Below the pieces are notes generated by a model that saw only the letters and a program-made list of their open reading frames with translations, was not told where the DNA came from and made no database searches. This document shows positions 9,224 through 20,893 of a stretch of 64,000 nucleotides of DNA, one piece after another. Source of the stretch: Saturnia japonica. Taxonomy: Eukaryota; Arthropoda; Insecta; Lepidoptera; Saturniidae. Both the position numbers and the translations under genes were made by a program. Each line of letters starts with the position of its first letter. The stretch's first letter is position 1. The stretch is taken from assembly GCA_033032175.1 (NCBI GenBank), contig CM065324.1, positions 2,232,001 through 2,296,000 on the forward strand. The letters are read 5' to 3'.

Positions 9224-11227
9224 TTTAGTTATAAACAAATGCTCATTAGTCATTAGTTTAACTCGAAAGAACTACGACGCGACATAGAGTTAAATGTATT
9301 TTTACTATACATCTGCGGATCTATCATTAATATAATAATATCGTGTATTTCTGAAATGACGACATTACCACGAGCGGGATGTTCTTGTTTCGTGACTCGC
9401 TTCATACATTAATTTTGGCAGGGCTCGATATTTACATCTAACATTTTATTCCGGACATAAATCCATTATTCCGTTTACTATTTAAAATTGGAAATAAACT
9501 TTATTTCTATAGTGAAAATTTTCCCAAGCAAAAGTTTATTCACTTGTCATAATAACATTTAAATGTCAGTTAAAGATAATTTTATCAAAAATTACGAAAA
9601 ACCACAATGTAAAGTAGTTTTTTTTGGCATTAGAGTGGCACGAACAACGTTTTTATCATGTTGACATTATATTAATATATACTTAGGAATAAAAGTTATA
9701 CATATAAATAAAATTTGAGTGACTTTTTTCATGTTTCATATAATTATTTATTATTTATAACACTGAACCAGGAAATTTTTCTGCCTTCATCAGTTTTAAT
9801 AACAAGAATACAAAAATGTTAAATGGTAACCTGTTTTGCCACTTATGTTGCAAATCCGCACGGCTTCGTGAAAGCCTTATATACCTCCGCTTACTTGTCG
9901 GAAACCCGATCTGCCCACCAAGACTAGAATGACAGGCCTCGAGCCTCGAGCAAACAACTGCACTGTAGGCTGGTTAACAGTTTACTTGTTTTTCTTATAA
10001 AATTTAATGAGTGAAAAGTCACTGAAAAGAATATGCGATAATTGACGTCCCATGGCGCTTTTGGAGACTTAAATAAGACTTTTTAAAAATTAATTACTAA
10101 GCTTTCAAATTATATTATTGACGAATTCACAGTGTAAAATATTAACGCTCAAAATAATTTGGTTGCTTGAAGGTAGTCCGTCAACTTTACATACATTTTA
10201 TTAAGCAAACTAATCAAAATATAGGTACTTACCTAAATAGTGTGTAATGAATAATGATACATTATTTTGTTCATCGTATATATAATAATTAATAATAAAT
10301 GCAGCCGTGCTAATATTAAGTATTATATAACAAAATACGACACTGAGAAAAATTCTGTCAACTTTACCCAACGGTCTTTAATGTTATTATAAACTTTATT
10401 ATTAACTTATTATTTAGTCATTTTAAAAACCTGTTAACAACTATTTACTACATTGTATTAATGTTGCAAAAAATTATCAAACAACCGGCTCTAAAGAAAG
10501 CTAAAGAAAAAAAAACTTGTTTACTTGTACATCCGCCATCTTGATCAAGCTTGACGGACATCGAACATGGCCTTGTTGATTTCTTACACTCTTTAATTGG
10601 TTTCGTTTCGTCGATATACAGTAATACTATTCCACAAATTAAATTAAAGAGTCCAGTTGCCTCCATAAGCCGTTTAAGAGTAACACAATAAATTTTCAAG
10701 TATTAAATGTAAAAAAAATAGATTTTTTACCTAGTTTCATTATCATGGAAGTTTACACTCATCTATACATAATAATTGTCGAAATAAGTATTTACCGAGC
10801 TATATAAAATGTATTTTAGGAGATAATTATTGTTCTTAGTAATGGCGCAATTCTGTGTTCATTATTATGGTAGACTTAATTATATCCTCAGCTACGAAGT
10901 TGTTTTTTGTTCAGTTAAAATACAAAATACAGTTGTAAAGGTACATAATATAAAGTTTGATAAGTTCTTGGGAACCTTGAGGCACATACATTAACATTAC
11001 AATACCGACTCTTACTTTAATATGGAAATATAAAAATAAAAATTTATTAGATATAATGTAGGTAGGTAGGTAGGTACCTACTTTTATAAAAGTAACGCTA
11101 TATTTTTATTATGTTGGGATCTTTAACATTCGGTCTACCATCGTAATTTATAATCACAAATACCTACTTATATTGTTTTTATTTTGAGAATGTGTGGCTT
11201 AACTGGCTAGCTCGTACATAATATGAA
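9224..11227. other. Long stretch without a recognised gene
   Basis: AT-rich, with only short frames. The 83-codon minus-strand frame at 10448-10699 shows no family pattern. The only structure noticed is the GTAG microsatellite at 11058. Confidence 0.5.
11058..11081. repeat. (GTAG)n microsatellite ending in a palindrome
   Basis: About five GTAG units, the last forming the palindrome GTAGGTACCTAC. Confidence 0.8.
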
Positions 11228-11315
11228 TTGCAAATGGCGACGCGGTGCGGCGCGGCGGGGGCACAGCAACGTCGCACAGCTACAAATGTGCCGGAGCGGC
11301 AACGTCGCCCGTGCG
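11228..11315. promoter_or_regulatory. GC-rich patch with two inverted GACGTTGC motifs
   Basis: The CpG-rich block contains GGCAACGTCGC near 11298 and GCAACGTCGC near 11268, the reverse complements of the motif in the 7.4- and 23.2-kb patches. Reading on the minus strand, GACGTTGCCGCTCCG matches GACGTTGCCGCTCTG of the 7.4-kb patch. A plus-strand frame crosses it but its composition follows the GC bias. Function unknown. Confidence 0.3.
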
Positions 11316-11712
11316 TATTTTTATCAACAATCTCTCAGTTATCAGTGTATTATCAAGATTGGTATTTGTTTTTCGTCTCGCTCGGTTGATCTAACTATAG
11401 AGACGCCTTTATGTATTCTGATTTACTCTTGGCACAGTTAACAGAGAATATTTTTATCGAAAATAACAACAGAAAGACGAGCTTGGCTCAGTTTCTGTAG
11501 TCTGAACTCTTAGGGCACTTCTATTATATAAAATGGATTTATACGATTTTTACTTTGTTCTGAAGAAATAAAAATGTTTTATGTTTCATATTCGACTAAT
11601 TACTTATTATGTTTTTATTTCTTCTAATATCTTTGAGCTGATCTTTGGCGGTCGGGCTGTCCTATGGGTGTTTAATTGGTAATGGTAATTAATTTACACG
11701 ACAAACATATTG
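11316..11712. other. No recognisable feature
   Basis: AT-rich non-coding sequence directly before the Helitron-like element. Confidence 0.5.
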
Positions 11713-12511
11713 TCTATATACAATTAATAAAATTGAAGTGTCTGTTTGTAATGTCGAAATAACAGTTTTTTACTAAATGCATATGAAAGTATATACGATA
11801 TCTAATACCTATAACAAACAAGTCCATTTTTAAATTTTTTGTTTGTCTGTCTGTTTGTTCCGGGTAATCTCCGAAACGGTTGGACGATTTTGACAGGACT
11901 TTCATTGATAGATTGCTGATGATATACGGCCGTTTTCAATAACCTATCTATCCGTTGTTTCAGTTACTAAAGATACCTAGCCAAATATAACATTTTATCC
12001 TAAATTTTTTTTCAATAACCTATCAGTAAGTTTTTCATATCTACATAATATATATCCATATCCTATAGTTTTAATAGAAATGAAGGAAGCCGATATCTGT
12101 CTTAAGTTAAAGATAGTACTTATTACAAATACATATGTACTAATCGAGGATAGTAAACTCAGATATGTTATTGAAAATGGCCGATATGGAGTAACTTCTT
12201 AGGCTACTTTTATTTTAGAAAAAGAATTAGGGTTCCGCACAAATTAAAAAAAAAAACTGGTCCTGTTGAATCAATTCCGGCTCTTAAATGGCTTATGTTG
12301 AGTAAACCATAAGAGATATAGCAAATTAATGTACTACATAATCATAGGCATTAAAAAGACATACAAAAAAGTCCGGGAGAGTATACATCTATCTTCTAAG
12401 GAACACCCACAATAAGCATTTTTTTTTTGCTTTAAAATAGCCGGGAGCGGGGGAGTAAGATTAGCGCGGGCATTCTGTAGTCCACGTGAGCGAAGCCACG
12501 GGCACAGCTAG
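11713..12511 (+). mobile_element. Helitron-like element, family A, with both termini
   Basis: It starts TCTATATACAATTAATAAAA and ends CGAAGCCACGGGCACAGCTA then G (CTAG at 12508-12511). A stem CGTG...CACG lies just upstream of the end. The inner block CCGGGTAATCTCCGAAACGG and the following TAGGGTTCCGCACAAAT are shared with the copy at 55081-55500 and, reversed, with three other copies. A 257-bp MITE has inserted in the middle; without it the element is about 540 bp. Non-coding. Confidence 0.6.
11927..12183. mobile_element. MITE inserted in the Helitron-like element
   Basis: Ends are inverted: CGGCCGTTTTCAATAACC on the left and CGGCCATTTTCAATAACA read in from the right. ATAT flanks both sides (11922-11925 and 12184-12187). 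The family-A copy at 55081 has the uninterrupted site GATGATATAGGGAGTAAC, which proves an insertion. TTTTCAATAACCTATC also occurs internally near 12009. The superfamily is not identified. Confidence 0.75.
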
Positions 12512-12535
12512 TTTGAAATAAAAACTGCACTTATG

Positions 12536-13835
12536 CAAGGTGTCCAGAAAGGGTATCGGGTATTTGTTTTCGCGCCATATTCGAAACGGGGCGTCTAAAG
12601 GGTGCGGGGAGGGGTTCGTGGCGTCCGCCATTTTGTGGAGTTTTAGTCACGATGGAACAGTACTCGGGGACTCATCGCGCATTTTGCGTACGAGCGTATT
12701 ATCGTAATGGTGATTCAATAGTGACTGCTCAACGTCTCTATCGTGCGGAATATCGTACACGCCACGCGCCAAGTGACGATAGCATTAGGAAATGGATCAG
12801 GATGTTCGAGAATACAGGTGCGACAGTTAAAATTCAAAACTCTGGTCGTCCTCGTTCAGTTCGCGATGAAGCAACAATTGAAGAAGTTGAGGCGTCGGTT
12901 CGTCAAAATCCGTCTTTATCCATCCGAAAGCAAAGCCAAGCGTTGAACATCAAAAAATCGTCTTTACATTCGATTTTAAAGAAAGACTTACATCTAAAAG
13001 CCTATAAAATTCAATTGGTTCAAGAATTGAAGGATACGGACTATGCTAATCGACTGAATTTTGCGAACGAAATGCTGCAGCGATTTAACAACTTTAACAA
13101 CATACTGTTCAGTGACGAAGCAAATTTTACACCTGAATGGTCATGTTAATAAGCAGAATTGTCAGTACTGGGCAGTGGAGAATCCGAGACGAAAGCATGA
13201 ACGACCCCTGCATAGCCAAAGGTCGTTGTTTGGGCGCTATGTCTGCTAAAGGCATAATTGGTCCTTATTTTCATGAAGATCAACGAGGCCGAGCAATTAA
13301 TGTGAATAGTGACCGTTATTGCGATATGTTACGAAATTTTTTGGTCCCAGAGTTGCAGGAGTTTGCAGGTTTCAACTCAAGAACGTGTTCCAGCAAGATG
13401 GGGCCACTTGCCATACCTCAAATGACTCAATGGAAGTTGTTAACGAATTATTCCTAATAAAGTCATTTCGCGAAGGGGTAACATCAACTGGCCTGCCAGA
13501 AGCCCCGACCTTAGCCCGCTTGACTATTTTGCATGGGGATACCTTAAAAGTAAGGTTTATCAAAACAATCCGACGAATCTGACCCAGTTAAAGCAAAACA
13601 TCAGGTCAGAAATGGCAGAAATATCGATAGCTATGTGTCAACGTTTTATCGCCAATCTTCGTTTCCGTTTAGAAGAGTGCCAGCAACGTAACGGTCATCA
13701 TTTGGATAACATCATCTTTTCCAAATAATTCTCCAATTCATATGCTAATAATAAACAATAAACTTTTTTATTGCATACAAATAACTTTTGTTTCATTGAA
13801 CTTACAAATACCCGATACCCTTTCTGGACACCTTG
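12536..13835 (+). mobile_element. DD41D-type mariner element, copy 1
   Basis: A 1300-bp element with perfect 32-bp inverted ends starting CAAGGTGTCCAGAAAGGG. TA follows the right end (13836-13837), while the left flank reads TG, so one side of the TA duplication has probably mutated. The interior is one transposase pseudogene. The whole element is almost identical to the inverted copy at 38528-39828, so both are young or derive from one recent source. It sits 24 bp after the Helitron-like element. Confidence 0.9.
12652..13728 (+). pseudogene. Frameshifted DD41D transposase, copy 1
   Basis: Starts at the ATG shared by both copies (MEQYSGTHR). The first 160 codons carry two helix-turn-helix segments with a GRPRS linker, and the first catalytic Asp is in LFSDEANF. 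Just after it one extra base (TTTTACACC against TTTTCACC in copy 2) shifts the frame near 13127. A base is missing near 13233 (GGGCGCT against GGGCCGCT), another near 13385, and further changes lie around 13455. The second Asp (QQDGATCH) and the motif before the third remain readable in other frames. The frame ends at TAA 13726-13728. Spacing from the second Asp to the Asp in SPLDYF is 41 residues, measured on copy 2. It cannot make an active enzyme. Confidence 0.88.
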
Positions 13836-14949
13836 TACTATTCAGGATTCATTAACCATTATCAATCATGGATGTGGTATTTTTATCTAGAAAAGATACT
13901 TCGACATACTCAATATTCTGCGGTGTGCATTGCAACCATGCAACATTGCAACAACATTTGGCGGCAACGTATGGAGCCGGCTTGAATAAGAATCTACGTA
14001 AAGCAAAAGAAAGGTTCCAAATGGTAAATAGTAAATACGTATTGCCCGTATAATTTTATTACTAGTACAATTGAATAATTACGTAATGTTAAAGGTACTA
14101 GATGTTGGCCAACTACACCTTCCTGTAGTGTTATTTCAATGATATTATTAGAATACATATTTTCAAGTACTAAAACCAATAAATTTAGCTCTTAATCCAA
14201 CAATCTCGTTATCGAAACTAAAAATCCGTATGTAAGTAATAAATTTTACTTGAATGTAGGTGTAATGAAGTATATACACTATACTACACACTGCTATAAT
14301 TTCTTACGGCTTACCACCTGTCAATCATTATTTTATCTTGTTTTCCGCGTTACCGAGGCAAGGGCGATAAACACGTGCAGCCTGTCTTGAGCAGTAATTT
14401 AGTTTTTGCCAGTTAGTCAGTCACATTGGAAATTATTTTGGTTAGGCGAATGACGTCGTCAGTCAACTTGAGTGGAGACGAATTGTTCACTAATTAATTT
14501 TGTACGAGACACGAACCAAGAGTCTGGTCTTTCGGGAATATGGTAATTATTGTTGTCGTTGGTGTTTATCTACCAAAGAATCAATTAATCTTTTATAGTA
14601 TTTACTAAAAAAAATGTATTTTTAAAAGCAAATTCATATATTCTAAAATTAATAATAATTATGAACTTTTCTTTGAACTTGGGTTTTTAATTAATTGAAC
14701 TTGTTGTATCCATTCATTAGGTAAATTAAATAATGGGACGGTATAGTGATTTTGTTTTAAAGACGTCGAAGTGGGAGGGCTCAGATTCAATTGTATTTTA
14801 TTCAAGCAAGGTTGTTATTATAACAAAAATCAACCACTCGTACATTCAAGCTAAGCGGCTATCGTATTTTAATATTAAGGTTCAGCGTTCATCAGGTCAC
14901 TAGACTCAAGCCGAATGACAATCATTCTCCTACCTTTTATACTTATGAT
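13836..14949. other. No recognisable gene
   Basis: AT-rich, with a moderately GC-rich stretch at about 14340-14530. The two short frames at 13868-14179 have no pattern. Confidence 0.5.
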
Positions 14950-15245
14950 CTATTATCTAGTAGTCGTAAGCGCGACTGCTATGATCGAGGTCCTGGGTTC
15001 GATTCCCAGGTCGAGCAAAATGTTATTGGGTTTTTCCTATGAAATTCTCAGTAGCAGCTCGGAGTTTGGCTTCGTGCCCGATTAATGGCAATAGGCTCGC
15101 CCCCTATTCCGCGAGACCTAAAAACATACTCGGCGAACTGTGGGTGTACGTATGTACTCTCTCTGCCTAACTCTTCGGGGAATACAGGCGTGATGGTATG
15201 TTTAAAATAGTACTGCTTCGATTAGAGCCTTCTCTGCTCAGATGA
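14950..15245 (+). repeat. tRNA-derived SINE (family 2), copy 1
   Basis: The tRNA-like head contains the B box GGTTCGATTCC (14996-15006) within a T-arm-like hairpin CCTGGG-ttcgatt-CCCAGG. The body continues TATTGGGTTTTTCCTATGAA and ATTCTCAGTAGCAG, then CGGCGAACTGTGGGT. The inverted copy at 50545-50750 has the same order. Between CGGAGT and CGGCGAACTG this copy carries about 60 extra bases. No full cloverleaf, so not a tRNA gene. Confidence 0.65.
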
Positions 15246-16019
15246 ATGTTTCATGTGCTTTGTGGGTCAAAATATAATTTAAAAAAAAGCCATTTGTTTT
15301 TAAAACTCTGCTACTAGTTCTCGCCGTGGATACTCTTCGCAAATCCTAACGGTTGATGTAGGCAAAGACAAATCATGTTAAAGTATGATGTACCATTTGT
15401 TTCAGGCTAGCTGAGAGGTGTATCGTGTTCGTGGTGTAGTGATGAATCGTTATAGATACCCATACATTTACATAATGTACTCCGGCCTGTGTGGTGTTGT
15501 TAGCCTTACGCAGTACCTACCTCAACTCAGTCAGTCCTCAGAAGCAGCTATTGGTAGAATTGGAGTTGTATTTAATTGTCCATGGATAAAAAATAATATG
15601 TGAACATGCTTATGGCCAAATCAAAAACACCACCTAAAACGCAGTTATGAATATTCCAGAATAACATAACTTGGCAAAACTTAGTAATAAATAAATACAT
15701 ACATATTAACTCAGTATTTGGAAATTTTCTAATACTACTATTCTAACTAGCCTTAAGTTTGTAAAAAAAAAATGTATTATAACGAACACCTTTCGGTATA
15801 TTTCGGCAAATGCACTCAAGTTTCAGCCAAGTGCGTAGGTACTAGGCTCAGTGTTTTGGCATCATTTATATATCAAACTATAGATAATTATATGAAGTAA
15901 AACAAGCCTTTTTTGATACTTTTACAAAAATAAGTTTGAAGATACATAAGTAAAATAGATAGGACATTCATGCTTTCAAAAAATGTGAAAAAAATTATTT
16001 CATGTATTTTTAAGTTAAG
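15246..16019. other. No recognisable gene
   Basis: AT-rich; the 61-codon frame at 15418-15603 shows no known pattern. Confidence 0.5.
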
Positions 16020-16165
16020 TAAGAACGCCGAAACTCGCCGGGAGGCTAAATCTCCCGCATAGTCGACAGGGGGTGTGGAATTAGATATTCCCGGCACGCC
16101 TCACCCGCCGGTCCGGGGTGATTCCACCCCCTAGGACCTTGAGGCGAGCTTCCTTGTAACACAGA
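16020..16165. other. GC-rich block of unknown origin
   Basis: Contains CCGGGAGGCTAAATCTCCCG and GGGGTGATTCCACCCCCTAGG, both able to form stems. On the minus strand a frame reads PGISNSTPPVDYAGDLASRR. The composition differs sharply from the flanks, suggesting a fragment of a retroelement, but I find no match to a domain. Confidence 0.3.
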
Positions 16166-17739
16166 ATCAGCTGTTCGCATTGTTGGGAAATTTTATATAA
16201 CTTTTTTTTCTTAAAGCTCTGTTCGTGAAAATACTATCTCGTTTGTTTTTTTAAAATATTTATGCTGGAATTTTGGTGTTACATTTTTTTATTTACTTCG
16301 CTAAAATTAGATGATTTACATTTTTTTTAGGTATTTGAATATATTTCTTATCTGATGTTATTAATCTATCACAGTTGAAACACTTCGCGCTCGGTTTAAA
16401 CGCCCAACCTTTAACTGTGTATGACTTTTTTTTAATTTATGCTTTTTATTTATTCACGGTAGCTATTTTCTTTATGGGTTAATAATACATTTTACGTTCT
16501 GCCATAGTCACTAAATTTACTATCCAAAGTACAAAGATAAAACACCAGCTACTTATATTGCGATTCTAGATATAATATAAATACCTCCTAAAATCGAAGC
16601 GTGAGGTCGAACAAGGTCGACCTCTATATATCTAGAGGGACTTTTAATTAATTACATTTAGGGACGAACCGTCGTGTAGAGGTCGTACGTTGCTAGGGAA
16701 CTTTCCCTAATGGAAATTTTCTCATGACTTGATTCTCTAGTATTCGATTTTGTTCGAGCATTCAGATGAACTGAGTGATCAAACGGGTTCTGCGTTTTAT
16801 GGCATTGTTAATATAATTTGTAATCGTTAAATAATAAATTAATTAGAATATAATTATTATAAAGATAGAAGGTTATTAATAACGCATACAGATTTTTTTT
16901 TGGTGTTATTATGTAGCAGACGCTTGCAAAACATTTGACGGTAACGAGTCGCGCTATTTATTAGAATCTAAAACTCATATCTAACCAGGACTGTAGTTCT
17001 AAGCTAAGGTCAGTCGTATCCTCGTATGTCGTGTACCTCTGCGTATTGATAACCGCACTCGGATGGATCGGAATACAGTAATCCTAAGAATCTTTGGTAA
17101 AAAATATTATAACATGAAAAAACAATTAACCTATCTCTGCTTAAATATATCCATCCTTATAAGAACTTAATTCCAATGGAATGGAAACAGTTTGGCCGTT
17201 CAAGTCTCCGCCTTTGTAGGATCTAGTTGATCCCAGCTGCTTAGATGTATAATCTATCCTGCTTGCCTTGAACGCCAACTTTCAAACAAAGTTCCTTTTG
17301 GATTGTATTACTCTGTTAATTCTCGCTATTATTAATCGATGACTTGCATTATTGTAATTATTTTTAAAATTTATACTGCTAACAAATACACAACACTTGC
17401 TATAAATATATTTTTACTAACCGCATAAGAGATTTACTGAGTTCATAGTTTTATTTTATTATCACGCATCATAAATTTCTGAAAATCCGTTGCCGTATAA
17501 ATTCAACAAAAATACATACCAAAAAAAGGTGAAAAACACCGTTTTTTAAATTATTTTCCTTATACTATATCTGTAGACATCATTAACATACACACATACA
17601 ATGGGTATTTTTTGCTTATGAGTTCATCGTAGTTTTCCGAGAATTAATATTGTTTTTTTTGTCGGCACACGTCATTATTAAGAGGTAAATTTGAATAATA
17701 TTTCGGGTTCATCACATCTTTTTAATAATCTGTTTGAAT
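16166..17739. other. No recognisable gene
   Basis: AT-rich with several homopolymer runs; nothing with coding or repeat structure was identified. Confidence 0.5.
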
Positions 17740-18008
17740 ATACATAATTTAGAAGATATAGACAACTGTCTTTGATTTTATTTAGGTATTTTTAATTTCT
17801 ACAATTATGTAGTACTTACATTAATTTGATATAGCTCTTATGGTTTACTCAGTGTAAGCGATTTATGTGCTCGAATTGATTCACCATGACCCGTTTTTTT
17901 ATTTGCGTGGAACTCTAATTCTTTTTCTAAAATAATACTCTATCTGCTAGTGAATGTTCCGTCAAAATCGGTTCAACCGTTTCAGAGATTACCCGGAATA
18001 AACAGACA
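17740..18008 (-). mobile_element. Helitron-like element, family A, truncated copy
   Basis: Shares in reverse orientation TTATGGTTTACTCAGTGTAA, TCGAATTGATTCACCATGAC and TTCAGAGATTACCCGGAATA with the other family-A copies. It breaks off after AAACAGACA, where a second Helitron-like sequence in the opposite direction begins. Confidence 0.5.
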
Positions 18009-18623
18009 TTTTTTTTTAAACAGGTTATATAACATCACGCTACGACCAATAGGGGCGGAGCATCAATGAAAAATATTGCAAAAACGGGGAAAATTTATTC
18101 ATTTTGAAAGTTTCCATTGCGTGCGTTGCGTGAATGGTTAAAGTTACGCAACAATGTTGTGTGACGGAATTGTTTCTCTTAAAAAGTTCTAAAAAAAATC
18201 CGTGATAGCATATAGAATCTTTTAAGGTTGACGCTGTACTATAAACTTTATTAAGGTAATAAAATTTGTTCTAAAATAATGCATTATTTGCGAAGGCGTT
18301 TTTATAAATATGATATTAATCCTTATCGAAATAAATACGTTATTCATCACAAGTATTTAATTTTGGACAAAATTGCCCTTTACATCATTTGATTTCAATG
18401 AATATCTTAGGAGATATCACAGTTTTAAAATAACTCCGCAGAAAAATAATAATCAAGTACCGCACGTGCATTTTAGCGGAATTATGTTGGCAGGTGGGCG
18501 GCACCTATAAATTGTACTGTAGGTTCCTACGACAATTGTCATTTGTCTCTGCCTACGTACCGCTCTCTCTAACCCAGAGAGAACCTCTTACGTGACACAG
18601 ACGAAGTCGCGCGGGTCAGCTAG
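18009..18623 (+). mobile_element. Helitron-like element, diverged, ending in CTAG
   Basis: The end reads ACGAAGTCGCGCGGGTCAGC then TAG, the typical tail. The head contains ACATCACGCTACGACCAATA and GGGGCGGAGC. The core (GATAGCATAT; ATATTAATCCTTATCG; CATCACAAG) resembles family B at low similarity. Non-coding. Confidence 0.5.
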
Positions 18624-19079
18624 TGCTATTATAAAAAAAAAAACATTATTATTATTATTTTAAAAATCCTTACTGTCTGTGTCTACATCAGTAGGCACGC
18701 GGTAAAATTTTTTTAAGTGCTTGCCCAATTCGCTTAACAGCTTAAAAATTTATATTATTTCGATGGAAATCAATCATGGAAACTAGCGAATGCTTCTGCA
18801 ACACTAATTGTAGAAAAAAACGTCTCGCACCAATATCGTGCCGCATCTCAATTAAAGTCAATGAAAGTGCGCTTCAATATTAACAGTAAGTTTTTGTAGC
18901 GCACCCACGCAATCAAATTCATCAACGATTCGAAGATCTTCAGTTCAATTGGCGGCTTCATTATTTTTGTTATTCGTTTGTTCTCGTCTGTTATCTTTGT
19001 GATGTCTGCTGCTGGAAGGCAAGGTCAATTTAATCGTCTTATATATCATTTTTTTTTTTTAATATTCTGTTTGGTTTTT
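18624..19079. other. No gene; short (ATT)n run
   Basis: An (ATT)n tract at about 18643-18660; otherwise nothing. Confidence 0.5.
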
Positions 19080-19250
19080 ATTTCGTTTTTGTTGGCGTAC
19101 GACCAAACCCAAATCTGATTTTAAGTGATGAGTAGTCAGCACGCAACGTTAAGTGCAGTTGACGGAATACAGGGATATGTACTTGGCGATATATTTAGAA
19201 TCTGGGGGTGGTAGCTAGCAGGTATGGATATTAGATGTTTTCGCTACCAC
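19080..19250. repeat. Probable dispersed repeat fragment
   Basis: GGCGTACGACCAAACCCAAA and TGATTTTAAGTGATGAG resemble a repeat tail that I associate with Lepidoptera and that reappears as CTAATGCTAAGTGACCACTG at 20470. Boundaries and class are uncertain. Confidence 0.3.
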
Positions 19251-19884
19251 TCCGGCTCGTGAGTTTCGAACATACAATGACGTACGGCGGCTTGGAATCT
19301 TACTAAAAATTTGAGCTTTCGGTGACTTTTGAAACTAGATACGGCACATTCTGGTTCTCACTGAAATAATTCTTCGCTAACCATCTAAAGTTGTGGCCCT
19401 GCAGCTGCACTTACGAACGGGGTAATTTTTCAAGGGTAAATAAATATGTTTCGCATCTTTGGCTCATCATTACTTCAAATTGTGATCACTTTGTAACTCA
19501 ATAAAAAATATACTTTGAGTTTCAGAGATGGAGTATAATCAAGAATCAATACCAAAGTAATAAAATATAAGAATAAAGTTTCGTTTATTAACAAGTGCTC
19601 CGGGAACATCTACAAAAATCTGTTTAAGGTGGTTATCAAAGAGTTTATACTTTATTGAGTAAGGAGACTCTGTAAACGCGCATATACCCGTTATTAATAT
19701 TACGGAACCACCAGCTAAAAGCTTACACGTTGATTATATATATTGGTGAAGGGGTTCGAATAACACTAGAAGCCTCATGAGCACGCGTTTTATCCCAAGG
19801 AAATGTGACTGGCATATTATTTTTAGAATAGGTTTTAACAGAAATCTATAAGCTGTCGCGGTATGTCCGAACAACAGAATAAAC
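19251..19884. other. No recognisable feature
   Basis: Mixed composition without coding structure. The minus-strand frame at 19734-20033 runs into the repeat at 19885 and is not supported as a gene. Confidence 0.45.
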
Positions 19885-20270
19885 CATGAGAGAGACAAAT
19901 GAAGCTCGGATTGGTGATTATACCTGTGTAAAGACGAAGTCATAATTTCGTATTCCTCTGTTTCCGTCTCCAAAACTAGACCAATTTTCAAGAACAACGT
20001 AATAACGACTTCGGCTACGCCTAAAAGTTTCACTTTTATTTTTTATAAGCATTCGTCAAACTTGTTTGCTGGATGTCTGATAGCAGCAGCAATTTTAGAA
20101 TATTCCTTAGTTTTTGTAATATTGAATTCGATCAACACATAGGAGCATGGCAGTCGTAAATATAGATCGTATGCTATAAAAATATGTTCTCCTGTGCTAT
20201 TCTAAGGATAGAACAGAGGAATACGTTTGTACGGACTAAACACCGGCTGCATTTTCTCTAAGTAACTCGA
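19885..20270. repeat. Diverged dispersed repeat, copy 1
   Basis: Collinear with 35900-36210: GAAGCTCGG, TCTCCAAAACTAGACCAATT, AACACATAGGAGCATGGCAG, AGAGGAATACGTTTGTACGG and ACTAAAC appear in the same order, with many substitutions. No coding capacity was identified; class unknown. Confidence 0.5.
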
Positions 20271-20384
20271 TTCGGTGCGTCGCGTCACGGTCGAGTTTGT
20301 AGATTACCAAGTGTACCTATATAATCCATTCTACGTATAGGCTCTCGCTGTCTGTGTAGACCGATATAACAATGGCGAATGTTA

Positions 20385-20530
20385 ATTTTGTTTACTATCA
20401 GATGAGCAAGAATTTTAGAGAATCTGTGTAATTTTTTAAACTAAAAAACAAAGGAACATGCCTTCCACCTAATGCTAAGTGACCACTGTATCACATAGCG
20501 CCGATGGATATTCGTAACCAATATTAAACA
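20385..20530. repeat. Repeat fragment with AAGTGACCAC block
   Basis: TTTGTTTACTATCAGATGAG, CATGCCTTCCACCTAATGC and TAAGTGACCACTG form a string common in lepidopteran retroelement tails. Function none. Confidence 0.3.
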
Positions 20531-20639
20531 TATCTCTAATCTTATTTTAGTCTTCGATGGGATACTACTTCTCGAACAAAAGTGTTAGCACATCGCGGCA
20601 GTGGTACATACGCGGTTGTAAAAGCACCACTCTTTGGTC

Positions 20640-20893
20640 ACACGGAAAGACCAAAAAACCGTCGTGTTTAAATAACGTTGTCAAGTGTGAGAACCCTAGT
20701 GCAGTGTCGATGTGCAGTATGTGAGGAATGCGTGTGTTGTAAACGTGCGTCTGGTCTGGTGCGAGTGGCTTTCAACTCACACACACGTACGAACGGAAAG
20801 TGTGTTTACACGTGCATTTATATATATGCAAATTCGTTGTGTTCAGATTTTCGGGAAAGAGCGTACCATCACGCTGTGTAAGCACCCCGCAAG
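20640..20893 (+). promoter_or_regulatory. Possible 5' non-coding exon with donor site
   Basis: A GC-richer block rich in CACA/TGTG and CGTG, ending CACCCCGCAAG before GTAGGC (GT at 20894-20895), a plausible splice donor. Frames across it carry no known pattern. A first non-coding exon or a regulatory block is possible; the support is composition plus one donor-like site. Confidence 0.18.

Noticed and set aside
14950..15010. Functional tRNA gene
   Set aside because: The T-arm and B box are perfect but no acceptor stem or D-arm closes, and the same head with a long body recurs at 50545-50750, so it is a SINE.
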